Of a DNA stretch of 64,000 nt, positions 17,871-27,053 are shown piece after piece. The first letter of the stretch is position 1. The number at the start of each line of letters is the position of its first letter. Under the pieces are notes generated by a model. It was given only the letters and a program-made list of their open reading frames with translations. It had not been told where the DNA came from and ran no database searches. The DNA lies in the NCBI RefSeq assembly GCF_035658495.1, contig NZ_CP141944.1:3332501-3396500 (forward strand), in the 5' to 3' direction. Both the position numbers and the translations under genes were made by a program. The DNA is from Novosphingobium sp. RL4 (GTDB taxonomy: Bacteria > Pseudomonadota > Alphaproteobacteria > Sphingomonadales > Sphingomonadaceae).

Positions 17871-18374
17871 ATGGCTCTGTTCAATCGTTCCGGATACTGG
17901 AAGCACGTCAGCCCTACCGGCATGGTCGCGGATTTCCGCGCCGTGTGGAAGGAAGCAGGACAAAACCGCTGGCGCATCGCCGCGGTTTCCGCCGCTTGCA
18001 CGTTCTCGGTCTTCTATCTCATGTCCACGCAGGAAGCACGCGGGCCGCATCCGCCGCCGAAAGTGACCTATATCTCGGTCCTGCCGGCGCATCGCACCGA
18101 TGCCCAGATCATGGCCTCCAACGTCGAGAACCAGAAGCGCAAGGAAGCCTGGGCCGCCGAGCTTGCCCGGCGCGACAAGGACGTGCGCGAGATGTACAAG
18201 ACCATCGGCCGCATGTCCGGGATGGACGTGGACAAGATCGCGCACGACGCCGAGGTCGAGGAAGCCGCGCGCAAGAAGGCCGAGCTTGAAGAGATCGGCG
18301 CGCCGCGCCTGCCCGAAGGGCGCTCGCTTCCGCAGATCGACCAGCAGCCCGCGCGGGAGCCCGCCGAACAGTGA
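17871..18374 (+). CDS. hypothetical single-span membrane protein (167 aa)
   Basis: I do not recognise a family. Residues 35-52 form one hydrophobic span ([17 protein letters not shown]) preceded by a basic, soluble N-terminus; the remaining 110 residues are highly charged and helical, likely coiled-coil ([33 protein letters not shown]). Topology would be N-in with the charged tail in the periplasm. The gene ends in a GTGA overlap with ribD, so it is coupled to riboflavin synthesis genes, but nothing in it suggests an enzymatic role. Similar proteins appear to be a sphingomonad trait, which I infer from general familiarity, not a search. Confidence 0.75.
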   Translation: MALFNRSGYWKHVSPTGMVADFRAVWKEAGQNRWRIAAVSAACTFSVFYLMSTQEARGPHPPPKVTYISVLPAHRTDAQIMASNVENQKRKEAWAAELARRDKDVREMYKTIGRMSGMDVDKIAHDAEVEEAARKKAELEEIGAPRLPEGRSLPQIDQQPAREPAEQ

Positions 18375-19357
18375 TCCAGGACGCGCGCTGGCTCGCCGCC
18401 GCCGCCTCTCTCTCCGCGCGTGCACGGCCCGCGAGCCGCCCCAATCCGGGCGTCGGCGCGATCCTCGTCAAGGAGGGCAAGGTCATCGCGCGGGGCTGGA
18501 CCCAGCCCGGCGGCCGCCCCCATGCCGAGGCGGTGGCGCTCGCCGCCGCAGGCCACGCCGCCCGCGGGGCGACGCTCTACGTCACGCTGGAACCTTGCGC
18601 GCACGAATCCGCGCGCGGCCCCGCCTGCGCCGATCTCGTCAGCGCCTCCGGCGTCGCGCGGGTGGTGATCGGGTGCATGGACCCCGATCCGCGCACCTCC
18701 GGCTCCGGCCTTGCGCGCATCCTGCGCGCCGGGATCGCGGCACGCCACCTGCCCTCGCCCGCCTGCGAACGGAGCCTTTCGGGCTATCTGCTCTCGAAGC
18801 GGCTCGGCCGCCCGGAAGTCACACTCAAACTGGCGCTGTCGCTGGACGGGTGCATCGCCCTTGCCGGCGGCGAAAGCCAGTGGATCACCGGCCCCCAGGC
18901 CCGCGCCCACACCCACGCCATGCGCGCCAGGGCCGATGCCATCCTCGTGGGCGGAGCGACCTTGCGGGTAGATCGCCCCCGGCTCGACGTGCGCCTCCCC
19001 GGCCTCGAGACACGCAGTCCCCGGCGCTGGGTTCTCACCCGCGGCGCGGTGCCGGAAGGCTGGAACGCACTGCCCTCGCCCGAGGCGATCTTCGCCATGG
19101 AAGGCACCCAGCACCTCTTCGTCGAAGGCGGCGCGGGCGCGGCCTCCTCGTTCCTGCGCGCCGGGCTGGTCGACCGCCTGCTGATCTACCGCGCGCCGAT
19201 CCTCGTCGGCGGCCGCCCCGCGCTTGCAGACTTCGGCCTGCTGCGCCTTGCCGATGCGCATGGCCAATGGCGGCTCGCCGAGCGGCGACAGCTTGGCAGC
19301 GACACGCTCGAAGTCTACGAGACCGCAAAATCATCTGAGCAGCCGCTCGAAAGGTAG
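18371..19357 (+). CDS. ribD: bifunctional riboflavin deaminase/reductase RibD
   Basis: A 328-residue two-domain enzyme. The N-terminal zinc deaminase carries HAEAVAL and [15 protein letters not shown] (one His, two Cys ligands). The C-terminal reductase begins near residue 150 ([46 protein letters not shown]). It converts diaminohydroxy-phosphoribosylamino-pyrimidine to the ribitylamino-uracil phosphate in riboflavin biosynthesis. The GTG at 18371 overlaps the upstream stop by four bases. ribE starts two bases after its stop. The deaminase loop ESARG replaces the more usual HxGRT, a minor variation. Confidence 0.95.
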   Translation: MIQDARWLAAAASLSARARPASRPNPGVGAILVKEGKVIARGWTQPGGRPHAEAVALAAAGHAARGATLYVTLEPCAHESARGPACADLVSASGVARVVIGCMDPDPRTSGSGLARILRAGIAARHLPSPACERSLSGYLLSKRLGRPEVTLKLALSLDGCIALAGGESQWITGPQARAHTHAMRARADAILVGGATLRVDRPRLDVRLPGLETRSPRRWVLTRGAVPEGWNALPSPEAIFAMEGTQHLFVEGGAGAASSFLRAGLVDRLLIYRAPILVGGRPALADFGLLRLADAHGQWRLAERRQLGSDTLEVYETAKSSEQPLER

Positions 19358-19359
19358 CC

Positions 19360-19977
19360 ATGTTCACCGGAATCGTCACCGCCGTCGGCCAGATCCGCGA
19401 AGCCCGCCAGACCGGCGACCTGCGCGCGGTCATCACCTGCCCCTTCGACCCCGCCGGCATCGCCATGGGCGCGTCGATCGCCTGTTCGGGCGTGTGCCTG
19501 ACAGTGGTGGACAAGGGCGGCGTGGCGGGAGACGCCTGGTTCGCGGTAGACATCTCGGCCGAATCGGTATCGCGCACGGTGGACGGCCGCTGGGCGCAAG
19601 GCACGCAGCTCAATCTCGAACCGGCGCTCAAGCTGGGCGACGAACTGGGCGGCCACATCGTCACCGGCCATGTCGACGGCGTTGGCACCGTGGTCAGCGT
19701 AACCCCCGAAGGCGATTCCAAGCGCTTCGTGATCGCGGCCCCCGCCGAACTGGCGCCCTATCTCGCCCCCAAGGGCTCGATCACGGTGGACGGCGTCTCG
19801 CTGACCGTGAACGACGTGGCCGACCAGAGCGACGGCAGCTGCCACTTCATGCTGAACATCATCCCGCACACCTCGGAAGTCACCACCATCGGCGCGCTCA
19901 AGGCCGGTAACGGGGTGAACCTCGAAATCGACGTGCTGGCGCGGTATCTGCAGCGGATGCAGTCGCTTCGCGGGTAA
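19360..19977 (+). CDS. ribE: riboflavin synthase, alpha chain
   Basis: A 205-residue protein made of two lumazine-binding repeats. The start MFTGIVTAVGQI is diagnostic. Repeat 1 has GASIACSGVCLTVV and FAVDISAESVSRT; repeat 2 has GHIVTGHVDGVGTV, KGSITVDGVSLTVN and MLNIIPHTSEVTT. It dismutates two lumazines to riboflavin in the cytoplasm as a trimer. Directly behind ribD (two-base gap). No FMN riboswitch is visible upstream of this pair. Two GC-rich hairpins follow the stop. Named ribE here; some nomenclatures use ribC. Confidence 0.95.
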   Translation: MFTGIVTAVGQIREARQTGDLRAVITCPFDPAGIAMGASIACSGVCLTVVDKGGVAGDAWFAVDISAESVSRTVDGRWAQGTQLNLEPALKLGDELGGHIVTGHVDGVGTVVSVTPEGDSKRFVIAAPAELAPYLAPKGSITVDGVSLTVNDVADQSDGSCHFMLNIIPHTSEVTTIGALKAGNGVNLEIDVLARYLQRMQSLRG

Positions 19978-19994
19978 GGGATTGAAGAGTAAAG

Positions 19995-20018
19995 GCAGGG
20001 GAGCATAGCCCCCCCTGC
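19995..20018 (+). terminator. GC-rich hairpin after ribE
   Basis: GCAGGGG (19995-20001) pairs with CCCCTGC (20012-20018) 18 bases after the ribE stop. No T-run follows, so termination strength is uncertain. Confidence 0.4.
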
Positions 20019-20147
20019 ACCCCCGGTACCGTCCAGGTCACGCGGACCAACCGCGAAGCGCGCCCATGGCTGCGTCGGGAGACTTGTTGACTGCGCCGCA
20101 AGGCGCGCGGGACATATAGGCTGGGTACAACGAAGACGTTTCGAGGG

Positions 20148-20168
20148 TCTGGGGGATCATCCCCCAGA
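20148..20168. terminator. perfect inverted repeat at the end of the GNAT gene
   Basis: TCTGGGGGAT and ATCCCCCAGA form a 21-base perfect dyad with a one-base centre, immediately downstream of the minus-strand GNAT stop (20171). It could terminate that transcript; there is no clear T-run. The rest of 19978-20147 shows nothing recognisable. Confidence 0.4.
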
Positions 20169-20170
20169 AC

Positions 20171-20710
20171 TTATCCCTTGTTCTTCAAAGGCCCCGCCGC
20201 GAAACTCTCGCGCGTGATCTCGTAGATCACATGGACACCCACCACACCGCAGGTCTCGCGCTCGAATGAGCGGTCGGTCAGCCGCCCGCCGATATGCTCC
20301 ATGGCCTTGCGTGAGATCAGATTTTCCGCGCCGACCTTGAAGATCACCCGCTCGAAATGCGCCAGCGCGTGCTCCAGCATCAGGCGCTTCATTTCGGCGT
20401 TGAGGCCGCTGCCCCAGTGGGCGCGGGCAAGGAAGGACCAGCCGATCTCGATTTCGCCCGCTTCGGGCACGCCATAGCGGCTGGAGCCGATCACGGCGCC
20501 GCTCTCTTTGTCAATGATGGCGAAAGCGCCGCCGCCATCCAGTGCGTCGGCGAAGAACTGGCGGAACACCGGTTCCTGCCAGCGATCGTGGGCGGGGTGA
20601 ACCGCCCAGATCTCGCGGTCCGATCCGGCCGCGTAGAGCGCGTCCCAGTCGTCCGCGCGAAGGGGACGCAGGACCAGCCGGTCCCCTTCGAGGACCGGCT
20701 GTCTGTTCAT
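20171..20710 (-). CDS. GNAT family N-acetyltransferase (RimJ/RimL-like)
   Basis: A 179-residue cytosolic acetyltransferase of the GNAT_3 type: RLVLRPLRADDWDALYAAGS at the N-terminus, acceptor-side FAIIDKESGAVIGSSRYG, IEIGWSFLARAHWGSGLN as the acetyl-CoA binding and lateral-chain motif, and IFKVGAENLISRKAMEHIGG, typical of the RimJ/RimL group. It uses acetyl-CoA to modify an amine; the acceptor is unknown. It starts two bases after the aminotransferase stop, so the two are cotranscribed. Confidence 0.9.
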   Translation of the reverse strand: MNRQPVLEGDRLVLRPLRADDWDALYAAGSDREIWAVHPAHDRWQEPVFRQFFADALDGGGAFAIIDKESGAVIGSSRYGVPEAGEIEIGWSFLARAHWGSGLNAEMKRLMLEHALAHFERVIFKVGAENLISRKAMEHIGGRLTDRSFERETCGVVGVHVIYEITRESFAAGPLKNKG

Positions 20711-20712
20711 GA

Positions 20713-21891
20713 TCAGGCGGTCACGTCCGCAACGGCGGCGATGAACTTGTCGATGTTGCCCATCGTCAGGCCCGCCACGTTGATGCGGCCGGAACCGGCC
20801 ATGTAGACGCCGTGCTTGGTGCGCATGGCAAGGACCTGGTCCTTGTTCAGCGGCACGATCGAGAACAGGCCGTTCTGGCCGCCCATCGGCGTCAGGTCGG
20901 CCGAACCGGCGGTGCCGGCCTCGGCCAGCTTGGCGCGGACTTCGCGCATGCGGTCGCGCATCTCGTCCAGCTCGGCGAGCCAGTCTGCGGTCAGCGTCTC
21001 GTCTTCGAGGACGAGGCGGACAGCGGCGCCGCCGTGGTCTGGCGGCTGCGACCAGTTGGCGCGGGCAAGGTTGTGGCCGTTCGACATGACCTTGGTAAGG
21101 TCGGCCGGATCGCCCACCATCGCGTAGAGCGCGCCCACGCGGTCACGGTAGAGGCCGAAGTTCTTGTCGCACGAATAGCAGATCAGCGCTTCCGGCACGG
21201 CAGCGAGCACGCGGCGCAGGCCGTAGGCGTCTTCTTCCATGCCCTTGCCCAGGCCCTGATAGGCGAGGTCGAGGATGGGGAGGATCTTCGAAGCGGCGAT
21301 CAGGCCGGCAATCTCGTCCCACTGCTCGTTGCTGTAGTCGATGCCGGTGGGGTTGTGGCAGCAGCCGTGAAGCAGGATGGCGTCGCCCGCCTGGGCATTG
21401 GCGATGGCGCCGCGCAGCGCGTCCATGTCGGTGGTGCCCGAAGCGAGCGCGTGGTTGAATTCAACGACTTCAAGGCCGAGGTCGGCGCAGATCTGGGCGT
21501 GGTTGGGCCAGCTGGGAACGCCGACGATGATGCGGTTGTAGCCGGCGCGCTTCACCATGGCGAGCGCGAGGCGCAGCGAGCCGGTGCCGCCGGGGGTCTG
21601 CATGCCTTCGATGCGGCCGCCCATCGAAGGGTCGGCCTTGCCGAAGACGTAGGGCATCAGCGCTTCGACGAAGCCCATGTCGCCCTCGGGGCCGAGGTAG
21701 GCTTTCGAATCCTGCTCCGCGACGAGTTTGGCCTCCGCGGCCTTGATCGAGCGGAACACAGGCGTGTCGCCCTCACCGGTGCGGTAGACGCCGACACCAA
21801 GGTCGATCTTGTCCGCGCGCGGATCGTCGTTGTGGAGCTTGATCAGCGCAAGAAGCGCGTCGGCGGGCTGTTGCTGAAGGTTCGTAAGCAT
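20713..21891 (-). CDS. aspartate/aromatic aminotransferase (class I)
   Basis: A 392-residue PLP enzyme of the AspC/TyrB group: LTNLQQQPADALLALI N-terminus, DLGVGVYRTGEGDTPVF, the PLP-ring Trp/Asn region PSWPNHAQI and HGCCHNPTGIDY, and the Schiff-base Lys in CDKNFGLYRDRVG. It interconverts aspartate or aromatic amino acids with their oxo-acids in the cytoplasm. ATG 21891 is chosen because homologues begin at this LTNLQQ motif; an upstream ATG at 21930 adds only a basic leader. Preference for aspartate or aromatic substrates cannot be settled by eye. Confidence 0.93.
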   Translation of the reverse strand: MLTNLQQQPADALLALIKLHNDDPRADKIDLGVGVYRTGEGDTPVFRSIKAAEAKLVAEQDSKAYLGPEGDMGFVEALMPYVFGKADPSMGGRIEGMQTPGGTGSLRLALAMVKRAGYNRIIVGVPSWPNHAQICADLGLEVVEFNHALASGTTDMDALRGAIANAQAGDAILLHGCCHNPTGIDYSNEQWDEIAGLIAASKILPILDLAYQGLGKGMEEDAYGLRRVLAAVPEALICYSCDKNFGLYRDRVGALYAMVGDPADLTKVMSNGHNLARANWSQPPDHGGAAVRLVLEDETLTADWLAELDEMRDRMREVRAKLAEAGTAGSADLTPMGGQNGLFSIVPLNKDQVLAMRTKHGVYMAGSGRINVAGLTMGNIDKFIAAVADVTA

Positions 21892-22080
21892 GGCGCGCGG
21901 GGCCTTAGACCGGGCAGGGAAAGCGCGCAATGGCAGATCGACAGGGAATTGCCGGGATGCCGGAATTTATCGCGCCGCACAGTCCCGGAAAGCCTGTACC
22001 GCGAAATTTTGTGCAACTTCCCGGAAAGGCGCGCAGCAGGGAAAATCGCATTCCCGACAGGCTCTTGAAACGGGTTCGCG

Positions 22081-22120
22081 TGCTCGTCCGGCCCCGGTGG
22101 ATCGGGGGACCGGACGAGCA
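22081..22120 (-). terminator. strong hairpin after the DUF1134 gene
   Basis: TGCTCGTCCGG (22081-22091) pairs perfectly with CCGGACGAGCA (22110-22120), with an inner CCCC/GGGG extension. It begins 10 bases after the DUF1134 stop. No T-run, so it may be a factor-dependent or protective 3' structure. Confidence 0.5.
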
Positions 22121-22130
22121 ACGACGCAGG

Positions 22131-22958
22131 CTAGAACGGCATCCAGCTCTGCTTGTGCGTGAACTTCATGTAGCCGATGTTCGCGCCCAGACGCAGGCCC
22201 GCACCGGCCCGCACCGGGATCAGCACCACGTCGCCGCGACGCAGGTAGCTGACGGTGAAGCCGCCCACGAGATAGGCCTGCCCCTCGCCCGCGCCGAACC
22301 GGTGATAGAGGTCTTCGGTGTCGTTGAGGTTGTAGACCAGCACGAAGGCGTTGCCCGCATTTGCCCCGGCATCGAAGCCGATCGAAGGCCCGGTCCAGTA
22401 GACCGGCTGTTCGCCCTCGATCTTGTGGTAGAGCGTACCGGAGCCGTAGCGCAGGCCCACGGCGATGGCGCCGCCGCCTTCACGGCCGACGATATAGCCA
22501 TTGGGCTCGCCCTGCTTCTTGAGCAGGTCCTCGATCACGCCGGCCAGGCCCTTGGCGCCCTTGCCGAACACGCCCTCGGCCGCGCCGATCAGATCGTCCT
22601 CGTGATAGGTGGTGCTCTGGGCCGGCGGCGCCTGCATGGGCGCGGGGCTGCCGTTCCAGGTCGAACCGTTGCTGGACGAATCGACCGGCGTGCCGTTGCC
22701 GGGATAGGCCGGCTGGGCCTGCGCGGTCTGGGCAGGGCTGGATACCGGCGGCTGATAGCTGGTTCCGGCATTGTTGCCGCTGCTGATGTCCGCGTCGATC
22801 GCCGCATCCGGATCGACGGTGGTCACTTGTGCCACGGCCGAGGTCATCGGCGCGACGAGCACGAGCAGGGGCACGAGCAGGGCCGCGGCCGCTCCGCCCA
22901 GCTTGCTCGACAAGCGAACCGGCGCCCCCCTGGCGGCGATTTGCATGGTGACTGGCAT
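22131..22958 (-). CDS. DUF1134 family exported protein
   Basis: A 275-residue protein. A signal peptide (AAAALLVPLLVLVAP, cleavage near SAVAQ) is followed by about 80 residues of low-complexity Pro/Ser/Gln/Asn linker and then the DUF1134 domain: DDLIGAAEGVFGKGAKGLAG, GEPNGYIVGREGGGAIAVGL, GTLYHKIEG, VYWTGPSIGFDAGANAGNAF. The domain is of unknown function, confined largely to alphaproteobacteria, and resembles YSC84-type lipid-binding folds in general character. Start at 22958 is supported by GGAGG eight bases upstream. Monocistronic. Confidence 0.88.
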   Translation of the reverse strand: MPVTMQIAARGAPVRLSSKLGGAAAALLVPLLVLVAPMTSAVAQVTTVDPDAAIDADISSGNNAGTSYQPPVSSPAQTAQAQPAYPGNGTPVDSSSNGSTWNGSPAPMQAPPAQSTTYHEDDLIGAAEGVFGKGAKGLAGVIEDLLKKQGEPNGYIVGREGGGAIAVGLRYGSGTLYHKIEGEQPVYWTGPSIGFDAGANAGNAFVLVYNLNDTEDLYHRFGAGEGQAYLVGGFTVSYLRRGDVVLIPVRAGAGLRLGANIGYMKFTHKQSWMPF

Positions 22959-23215
22959 TTTCTGGCCCTCCAATGGCGATCCCGAAATCAAAAAGGCAGG
23001 CGCCCCCGCTGGGCGCACTACGGCATGTCACTAGAGAATCCAGTGCGCCTGACCCCGCAATGAACGGTCGACAGGGCGACTCCGTTTTGCGGCGGGCCGA
23101 ACCCGCAGGAAACCTCGCATCTGCCCACAAGCGTTTCGAAAAAGCGAAAAACCTGCATTAGCCCCCCTTGCCGCCCCCGATACCCCTCGCTATAGGGCCC
23201 GCCTAGGCCGCATCC

Positions 23216-23307
23216 GGAGACGTGGGTGAGTGGCTGAAACCAGCGGTTTGCTAAACCGTCGTACCCTTAAGGGGGTACCGAGGGTTCGAATCCCTCCGTC
23301 TCCGCCA
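23216..23307 (+). tRNA. tRNA-Ser (anticodon GCU)
   Basis: A complete class II tRNA: acceptor GGAGACG/CGTCTCC, D-arm with GTGAGTGGCTGAAACCAGC, anticodon loop TTGCTAA (anticodon GCT), long variable arm (GTACCCTTAAGGGGGTAC), T-arm GGTTCGAATCC, discriminator G and encoded CCA (23305-23307). The long variable arm and anticodon give serine. Confidence 0.97.
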
Positions 23308-23518
23308 TGCGGCAACGGTTTCAGCTTTTCCCATCAAGACAACGAACGACGAAAACACCCCCCACCGGGGTCCACCGTGCTGCGTCCGCATGGTTTCCGA
23401 TGTTTTTCCCGTTCGTTTCCAAGACTCTCCACCGAGCAACACTTCGTTACATTCTTGCACGAGGCAAGACACGAAGCATGCCCAGATTCGGCTCCACGCA
23501 AAGTCTGGAGCTGAAATA

Positions 23519-23782
23519 ATGAAGTCTACCCTGATTGCCGCCGCTGCCTTCGTCGTCGTCGCCATCCCCGGCGCCGCGATCGCCAACACCACGTCCGCCC
23601 ACCTCAAGGGCCATACCGCGGTTGCCGCCCCCAAGGCCAAGACGCAGGCCCAGTCGCGCGGCGTCTGCCATCCCGAACCCTCGAAGGGCCGCGATTGCCG
23701 CCACCGCAACGTCCAGGCCCAGGCCGCAACCGCGGCACCGGCCCTCGCCAGCGCCGAAGTCTCCGCACCGAAGGCTCAGTGA
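23519..23782 (+). CDS. small exported hypothetical protein (87 aa)
   Basis: A short protein with a clear signal peptide (MKSTLIAAAAFVVVAIPGA, cleavage near AIA-NTT) and a mature part rich in Ala, Lys, Gln and His. It contains two Cys in GVCHPEPSKGRDCRHR, which could form a disulfide in the periplasm. No family recognised. It stands alone between tRNA-Ser and the response regulator. There is no strong ribosome-binding site before ATG 23519. Confidence 0.6.
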   Translation: MKSTLIAAAAFVVVAIPGAAIANTTSAHLKGHTAVAAPKAKTQAQSRGVCHPEPSKGRDCRHRNVQAQAATAAPALASAEVSAPKAQ

Positions 23783-23974
23783 TCGTCCCCGCCGGCCCGG
23801 TGCAACCCGGCACCGGGCCGGCGCATCGACGGACGAGAGACTGGCGGACGAGAAACTGGCGGGCGCCATCCGCTAACGGCCCGATCGGGATTGCCTGAAG
23901 GTTTTGCCCCAGGGTTTTATCCAAAGATTTTGCCAAGCCGCGCCCGAAATCATACATCTGTGCATGAAGAGACG

Positions 23975-24763
23975 ATGAGCAACACCACAGCCCCCATCTA
24001 TCGCCACCTCGACGACGGCCCCATGCCCACCCCGACGATCCTGTTGGTGGAGGACGACGGCCCCCTGCGCACCCTCACCGCGCGCGCCCTCAGGCAGAGC
24101 GGTTTCAACGTGCTCACCGCCGCGACCGGCGCCGAAATGTGGGTGACCCTGCGCGAAGGCCCCGTGAGCCTCGTCGTGCTCGACATCATGCTTCCCGGCA
24201 CCAGCGGCTTCGACCTGTTCCGCCGCCTGCGCCGCGAATGCGACATCCCGGTGATCTTCATCAGCGCGCGCGGCAGCGAGGAAGACCGTGTGCTCGGCCT
24301 CGAACTGGGCGCGGACGACTATCTGGCCAAGCCCTTCAGCACCCGTGAACTGGCGGCCCGCGTCAGCGCCGTGCTGCGCCGGGGCGGCAATGGCGCGGCC
24401 ACTGCCGAATTCACGGGGAACGATGCCGTCGCCGATGGCCGCACGCCCGAATCGATTCACTTCGAAGGCTGGAACCTGTCGATGGCGCGCCGCGAACTGC
24501 GCTCGCCGACCGGGGCCATGGTGGACCTCACCGGCGCCGAGTTCGACCTGCTCGCCACGTTCCTCGCCTATCCGCAGCGCGTGCTCGGCCGCGAGCGGCT
24601 GATCGAGCTTTCGCGCTCGCGCCTGGGCGACAGTTCGGACCGCAGCGTGGACGTGCTCGTCAGCCGCCTGCGCCGCAAGCTGCAGGCGGAAGGCGGCGAA
24701 TCGCCGATCGTGACGGTTCGCGGCGTCGGCTACATGTTCAAGGCCGAGGTAACGCGCGCCTGA
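23975..24763 (+). CDS. OmpR/PhoB-type response regulator
   Basis: A 262-residue regulator. Receiver domain at residues 20-135 with the acidic pair VEDD, phospho-acceptor Asp70 in VVLDIMLPG, and Lys in DDYLAKPFS. The C-terminal winged helix (residues about 165-262) shows VDLTGAEFDLLATFL, RSVDVLVSRLRRKL and TVRGVGYMFK. It binds DNA as a dimer on phosphorylation. A 20-residue N-terminal extension precedes the receiver. Its TGA overlaps the ATG of the sensor kinase (TGATG), so the pair is translationally coupled. Signal and targets are unknown; the neighbouring carbonic anhydrase genes are candidates. Confidence 0.93.
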   Translation: MSNTTAPIYRHLDDGPMPTPTILLVEDDGPLRTLTARALRQSGFNVLTAATGAEMWVTLREGPVSLVVLDIMLPGTSGFDLFRRLRRECDIPVIFISARGSEEDRVLGLELGADDYLAKPFSTRELAARVSAVLRRGGNGAATAEFTGNDAVADGRTPESIHFEGWNLSMARRELRSPTGAMVDLTGAEFDLLATFLAYPQRVLGRERLIELSRSRLGDSSDRSVDVLVSRLRRKLQAEGGESPIVTVRGVGYMFKAEVTRA

Positions 24764-26085
24764 TGACCTTGCGCCGGTTCCGTCTGTTCCGGCGCTTCGG
24801 CCTGCCTGAGCGGCTGATCGCAGTCCTGCTGCTGGTCTTCGTCATCGATGTCGTCTGCAACACGGTGCTGTTCGAGCGTGCCAACACGTTCGAACTGCGC
24901 CGCGACGACGCCCAGCGCATCGCCGAGAATCTCGTGCTGGCGAGCCGCGCGATCGACCACAGCCTCCCTGGCGACCGCCAGAAGGTCACCGCCGCGCTGA
25001 GCTCGCCGCAGTTCTCGCTGCGCCTGACGGAAGGCAAGCGCTATCGCGGGTCGCTGGGCCTTGCCAACTTGCGCGCCCAGATCATCGAGATCGCCCCGGA
25101 ACTCGCGCATAGCGACCTTGAACTGCACCTCGAATCGATCCCGCGGGACGGCAATATCGGCGGCTCGCTGCGCCTGCCGGACCACAGCGTCCTCGATTTC
25201 CGGACCCATGCCCGCTCCGCCTGGAAGCTGAGCGCCGGGCGGCTCGCCAGCCTGGTCCTGCCGACCCTGCTGCTCATCACCTTCGCCTGGATCCTGCTGC
25301 GCGCCGCGCTCAATCCGCTGCGTTCGCTGATCCGCGCCACCCGCCATCTCGGCGCCGGTCCGCCCCGGCCCGTCCCCGAACGCGGCCCCGATGAAATGCG
25401 CCAGCTCATCCGGGCGATGAACGAGATGCAGGAACGCATTCACCAGTCCCTGCTCGATCGCACGCATACCATGCTCGCCATCGGCCACGACCTGAAGACG
25501 CCGCTCGCCCGCATGAGGCTGCGGCTGGACGATGGCGAGGTAGATGCGGTGGTGCGCGACGGCATCAATCACGACATCGACGAGATGCGGATGCTGCTCG
25601 ATTCGATCCAGGCCTATGTGGAAACGGGCGGCACCCAGATCCCGGCGGAGCGCATCGACCTGGCCATCATGGCCGAGACGCTGGTGGATACCGCCGCCGA
25701 TCGCGGGGCCAATGCCTCCTACAGCGGCCCGACCAGCCTCGAGATCATGGCCCGCCCGGTCTCGATCCGCCGCGCCTTGTCCAACCTGATCGAGAACGCG
25801 CTGCACTACGGCGGCAATGTCCGCGTCAGCCTGCGGCGCGACGGCGACGGCGCCGAGATAACCGTCGACGACGACGGCCCCGGCATTCCCGAGGAGCGCA
25901 TTCCCGACGCGCTCCAGCCCTTCGTCCGCCTCGACACCGCCCGCGCCCGCGACACGGCCGGCATGGGCCTGGGCCTGCCGATCGTGCGCAAGGCGGTGCG
26001 GCTGGAAGGCGGCACGCTGGACCTGCGCAACCGGCCCGAAGGCGGCCTGCGGGCAACGATCAGGCTGCCGCTCGGAACGCGCTGA
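24763..26085 (+). CDS. sensor histidine kinase (HAMP, HisKA, HATPase)
   Basis: A 440-residue inner-membrane kinase. TM1 at residues 18-33 and TM2 at about 163-180 enclose a periplasmic domain of roughly 130 residues without a recognisable ligand fold. HAMP follows (ALNPLRSLIRATRHLG), then the phospho-acceptor His242 in AIGHDLKTPLARM, and the ATPase with N box NLIENALHYGG, G1 DDGPGIPEERI and G2 GMGLGLPIVR. It phosphorylates the response regulator encoded just upstream. The architecture is EnvZ/RstB-like. Confidence 0.93.
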   Translation: MTLRRFRLFRRFGLPERLIAVLLLVFVIDVVCNTVLFERANTFELRRDDAQRIAENLVLASRAIDHSLPGDRQKVTAALSSPQFSLRLTEGKRYRGSLGLANLRAQIIEIAPELAHSDLELHLESIPRDGNIGGSLRLPDHSVLDFRTHARSAWKLSAGRLASLVLPTLLLITFAWILLRAALNPLRSLIRATRHLGAGPPRPVPERGPDEMRQLIRAMNEMQERIHQSLLDRTHTMLAIGHDLKTPLARMRLRLDDGEVDAVVRDGINHDIDEMRMLLDSIQAYVETGGTQIPAERIDLAIMAETLVDTAADRGANASYSGPTSLEIMARPVSIRRALSNLIENALHYGGNVRVSLRRDGDGAEITVDDDGPGIPEERIPDALQPFVRLDTARARDTAGMGLGLPIVRKAVRLEGGTLDLRNRPEGGLRATIRLPLGTR

Positions 26086-26363
26086 TCGCGATTGCCGCCG
26101 GTCCTGCTGTCCAGCCGGGCGGACAACACGCTGTTAATATTCGGCAATTCCCTGAAACACGACTGCCATCCCCGGAAACTCCCGCTTTACCGGGGGCTTT
26201 CCTGAATTGCCGTTCATCCACGCTGCGCTGCAGCAACATTTCCTGACAAACGCGCACGACCTGCGAAAACAGCGACACGTACCTTTCCCATCAAGCTCCG
26301 CGCCCGCGTCCCCCAAACCCCTCCGTGCGCGCGGGGCAACCGAATCAAGGAAAGGTTACGAGA

Positions 26364-27053
26364 GTGAATGAACTGATCGGACGCGTCTTCCACTTCGAGA
26401 AGACCATCTTCCCCGCCAGCAGCGAACTGTTCGGCAAGCTCACCCGCGAAGGTCAGGAGCCCAAGGCCCTGATGATCTCCTGCGCCGATTCGCGTATCGT
26501 GCCGGAGCAGATCATGCAGGCCCAGCCGGGCGACCTGTTCGTCTGCCGCAACGCCGGCAACATGGTGCCGCCTTACGCAACCCAGAACGGCGGCGTGACC
26601 TCGACCGTGGAATATGCCGTGGCCGCCCTCGGCGTGCGCGACATCATCGTCAGCGGCCACTCGGGCTGCGGCGCCATGAAGGCGCTTGCCGACCCGACCG
26701 GTCTGGAAACGATGCCGAACGTCGCCGCCTGGCTCAAGCACGGCGCCGCCGCCGAGCATATCGTCAGCACCTGCCATGGCGACCTCTCGGGCGAGGACCG
26801 CGTCCGCGCCATCACGCTCGAAAACATCATCGCCCAGATCAGCCACCTGCGCACCCACCCCGCGGTTGCCGCCGCCATCGCCCGCGGCGAAATGACGCTG
26901 CACGGCTGGTTCGTCGACATTCACGCCGGCCAGGTCCTCGGCCTCGACGGCGAAACCGGCCAGTTCGTGCCGCTGCGTGAGGAAGCGCCGCTTCCGGTCG
27001 CGCTTTCCGCCCGCGCCCGCATCGCCTCCGAATTCGCCGAGGCAGCGGAATGA
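26364..27053 (+). CDS. beta-class carbonic anhydrase
   Basis: A 229-residue enzyme with all zinc ligands: Cys40, with Asp42 and Arg44 in CADSRIVP, then His99 and Cys102 in SGHSGCGAM. It interconverts CO2 and bicarbonate in the cytoplasm. The start is a GTG at 26364 with AGGAAAGG about eight bases upstream. Its stop overlaps the ATG of the SulP transporter (ATGA), which implies the pair acts together, supplying or consuming transported bicarbonate. Confidence 0.95.
   Translation: MNELIGRVFHFEKTIFPASSELFGKLTREGQEPKALMISCADSRIVPEQIMQAQPGDLFVCRNAGNMVPPYATQNGGVTSTVEYAVAALGVRDIIVSGHSGCGAMKALADPTGLETMPNVAAWLKHGAAAEHIVSTCHGDLSGEDRVRAITLENIIAQISHLRTHPAVAAAIARGEMTLHGWFVDIHAGQVLGLDGETGQFVPLREEAPLPVALSARARIASEFAEAAE

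Noticed and set aside
19978..20170. Possible FMN riboswitch or small RNA near ribDE
   Set aside because: The region lies downstream of ribE and shows only GC-rich hairpins; conserved RFN-element sequences are not visible.
23216..23782. tRNA-Ser as an integration site
   Set aside because: No integrase or duplicated tRNA 3' end is seen nearby.
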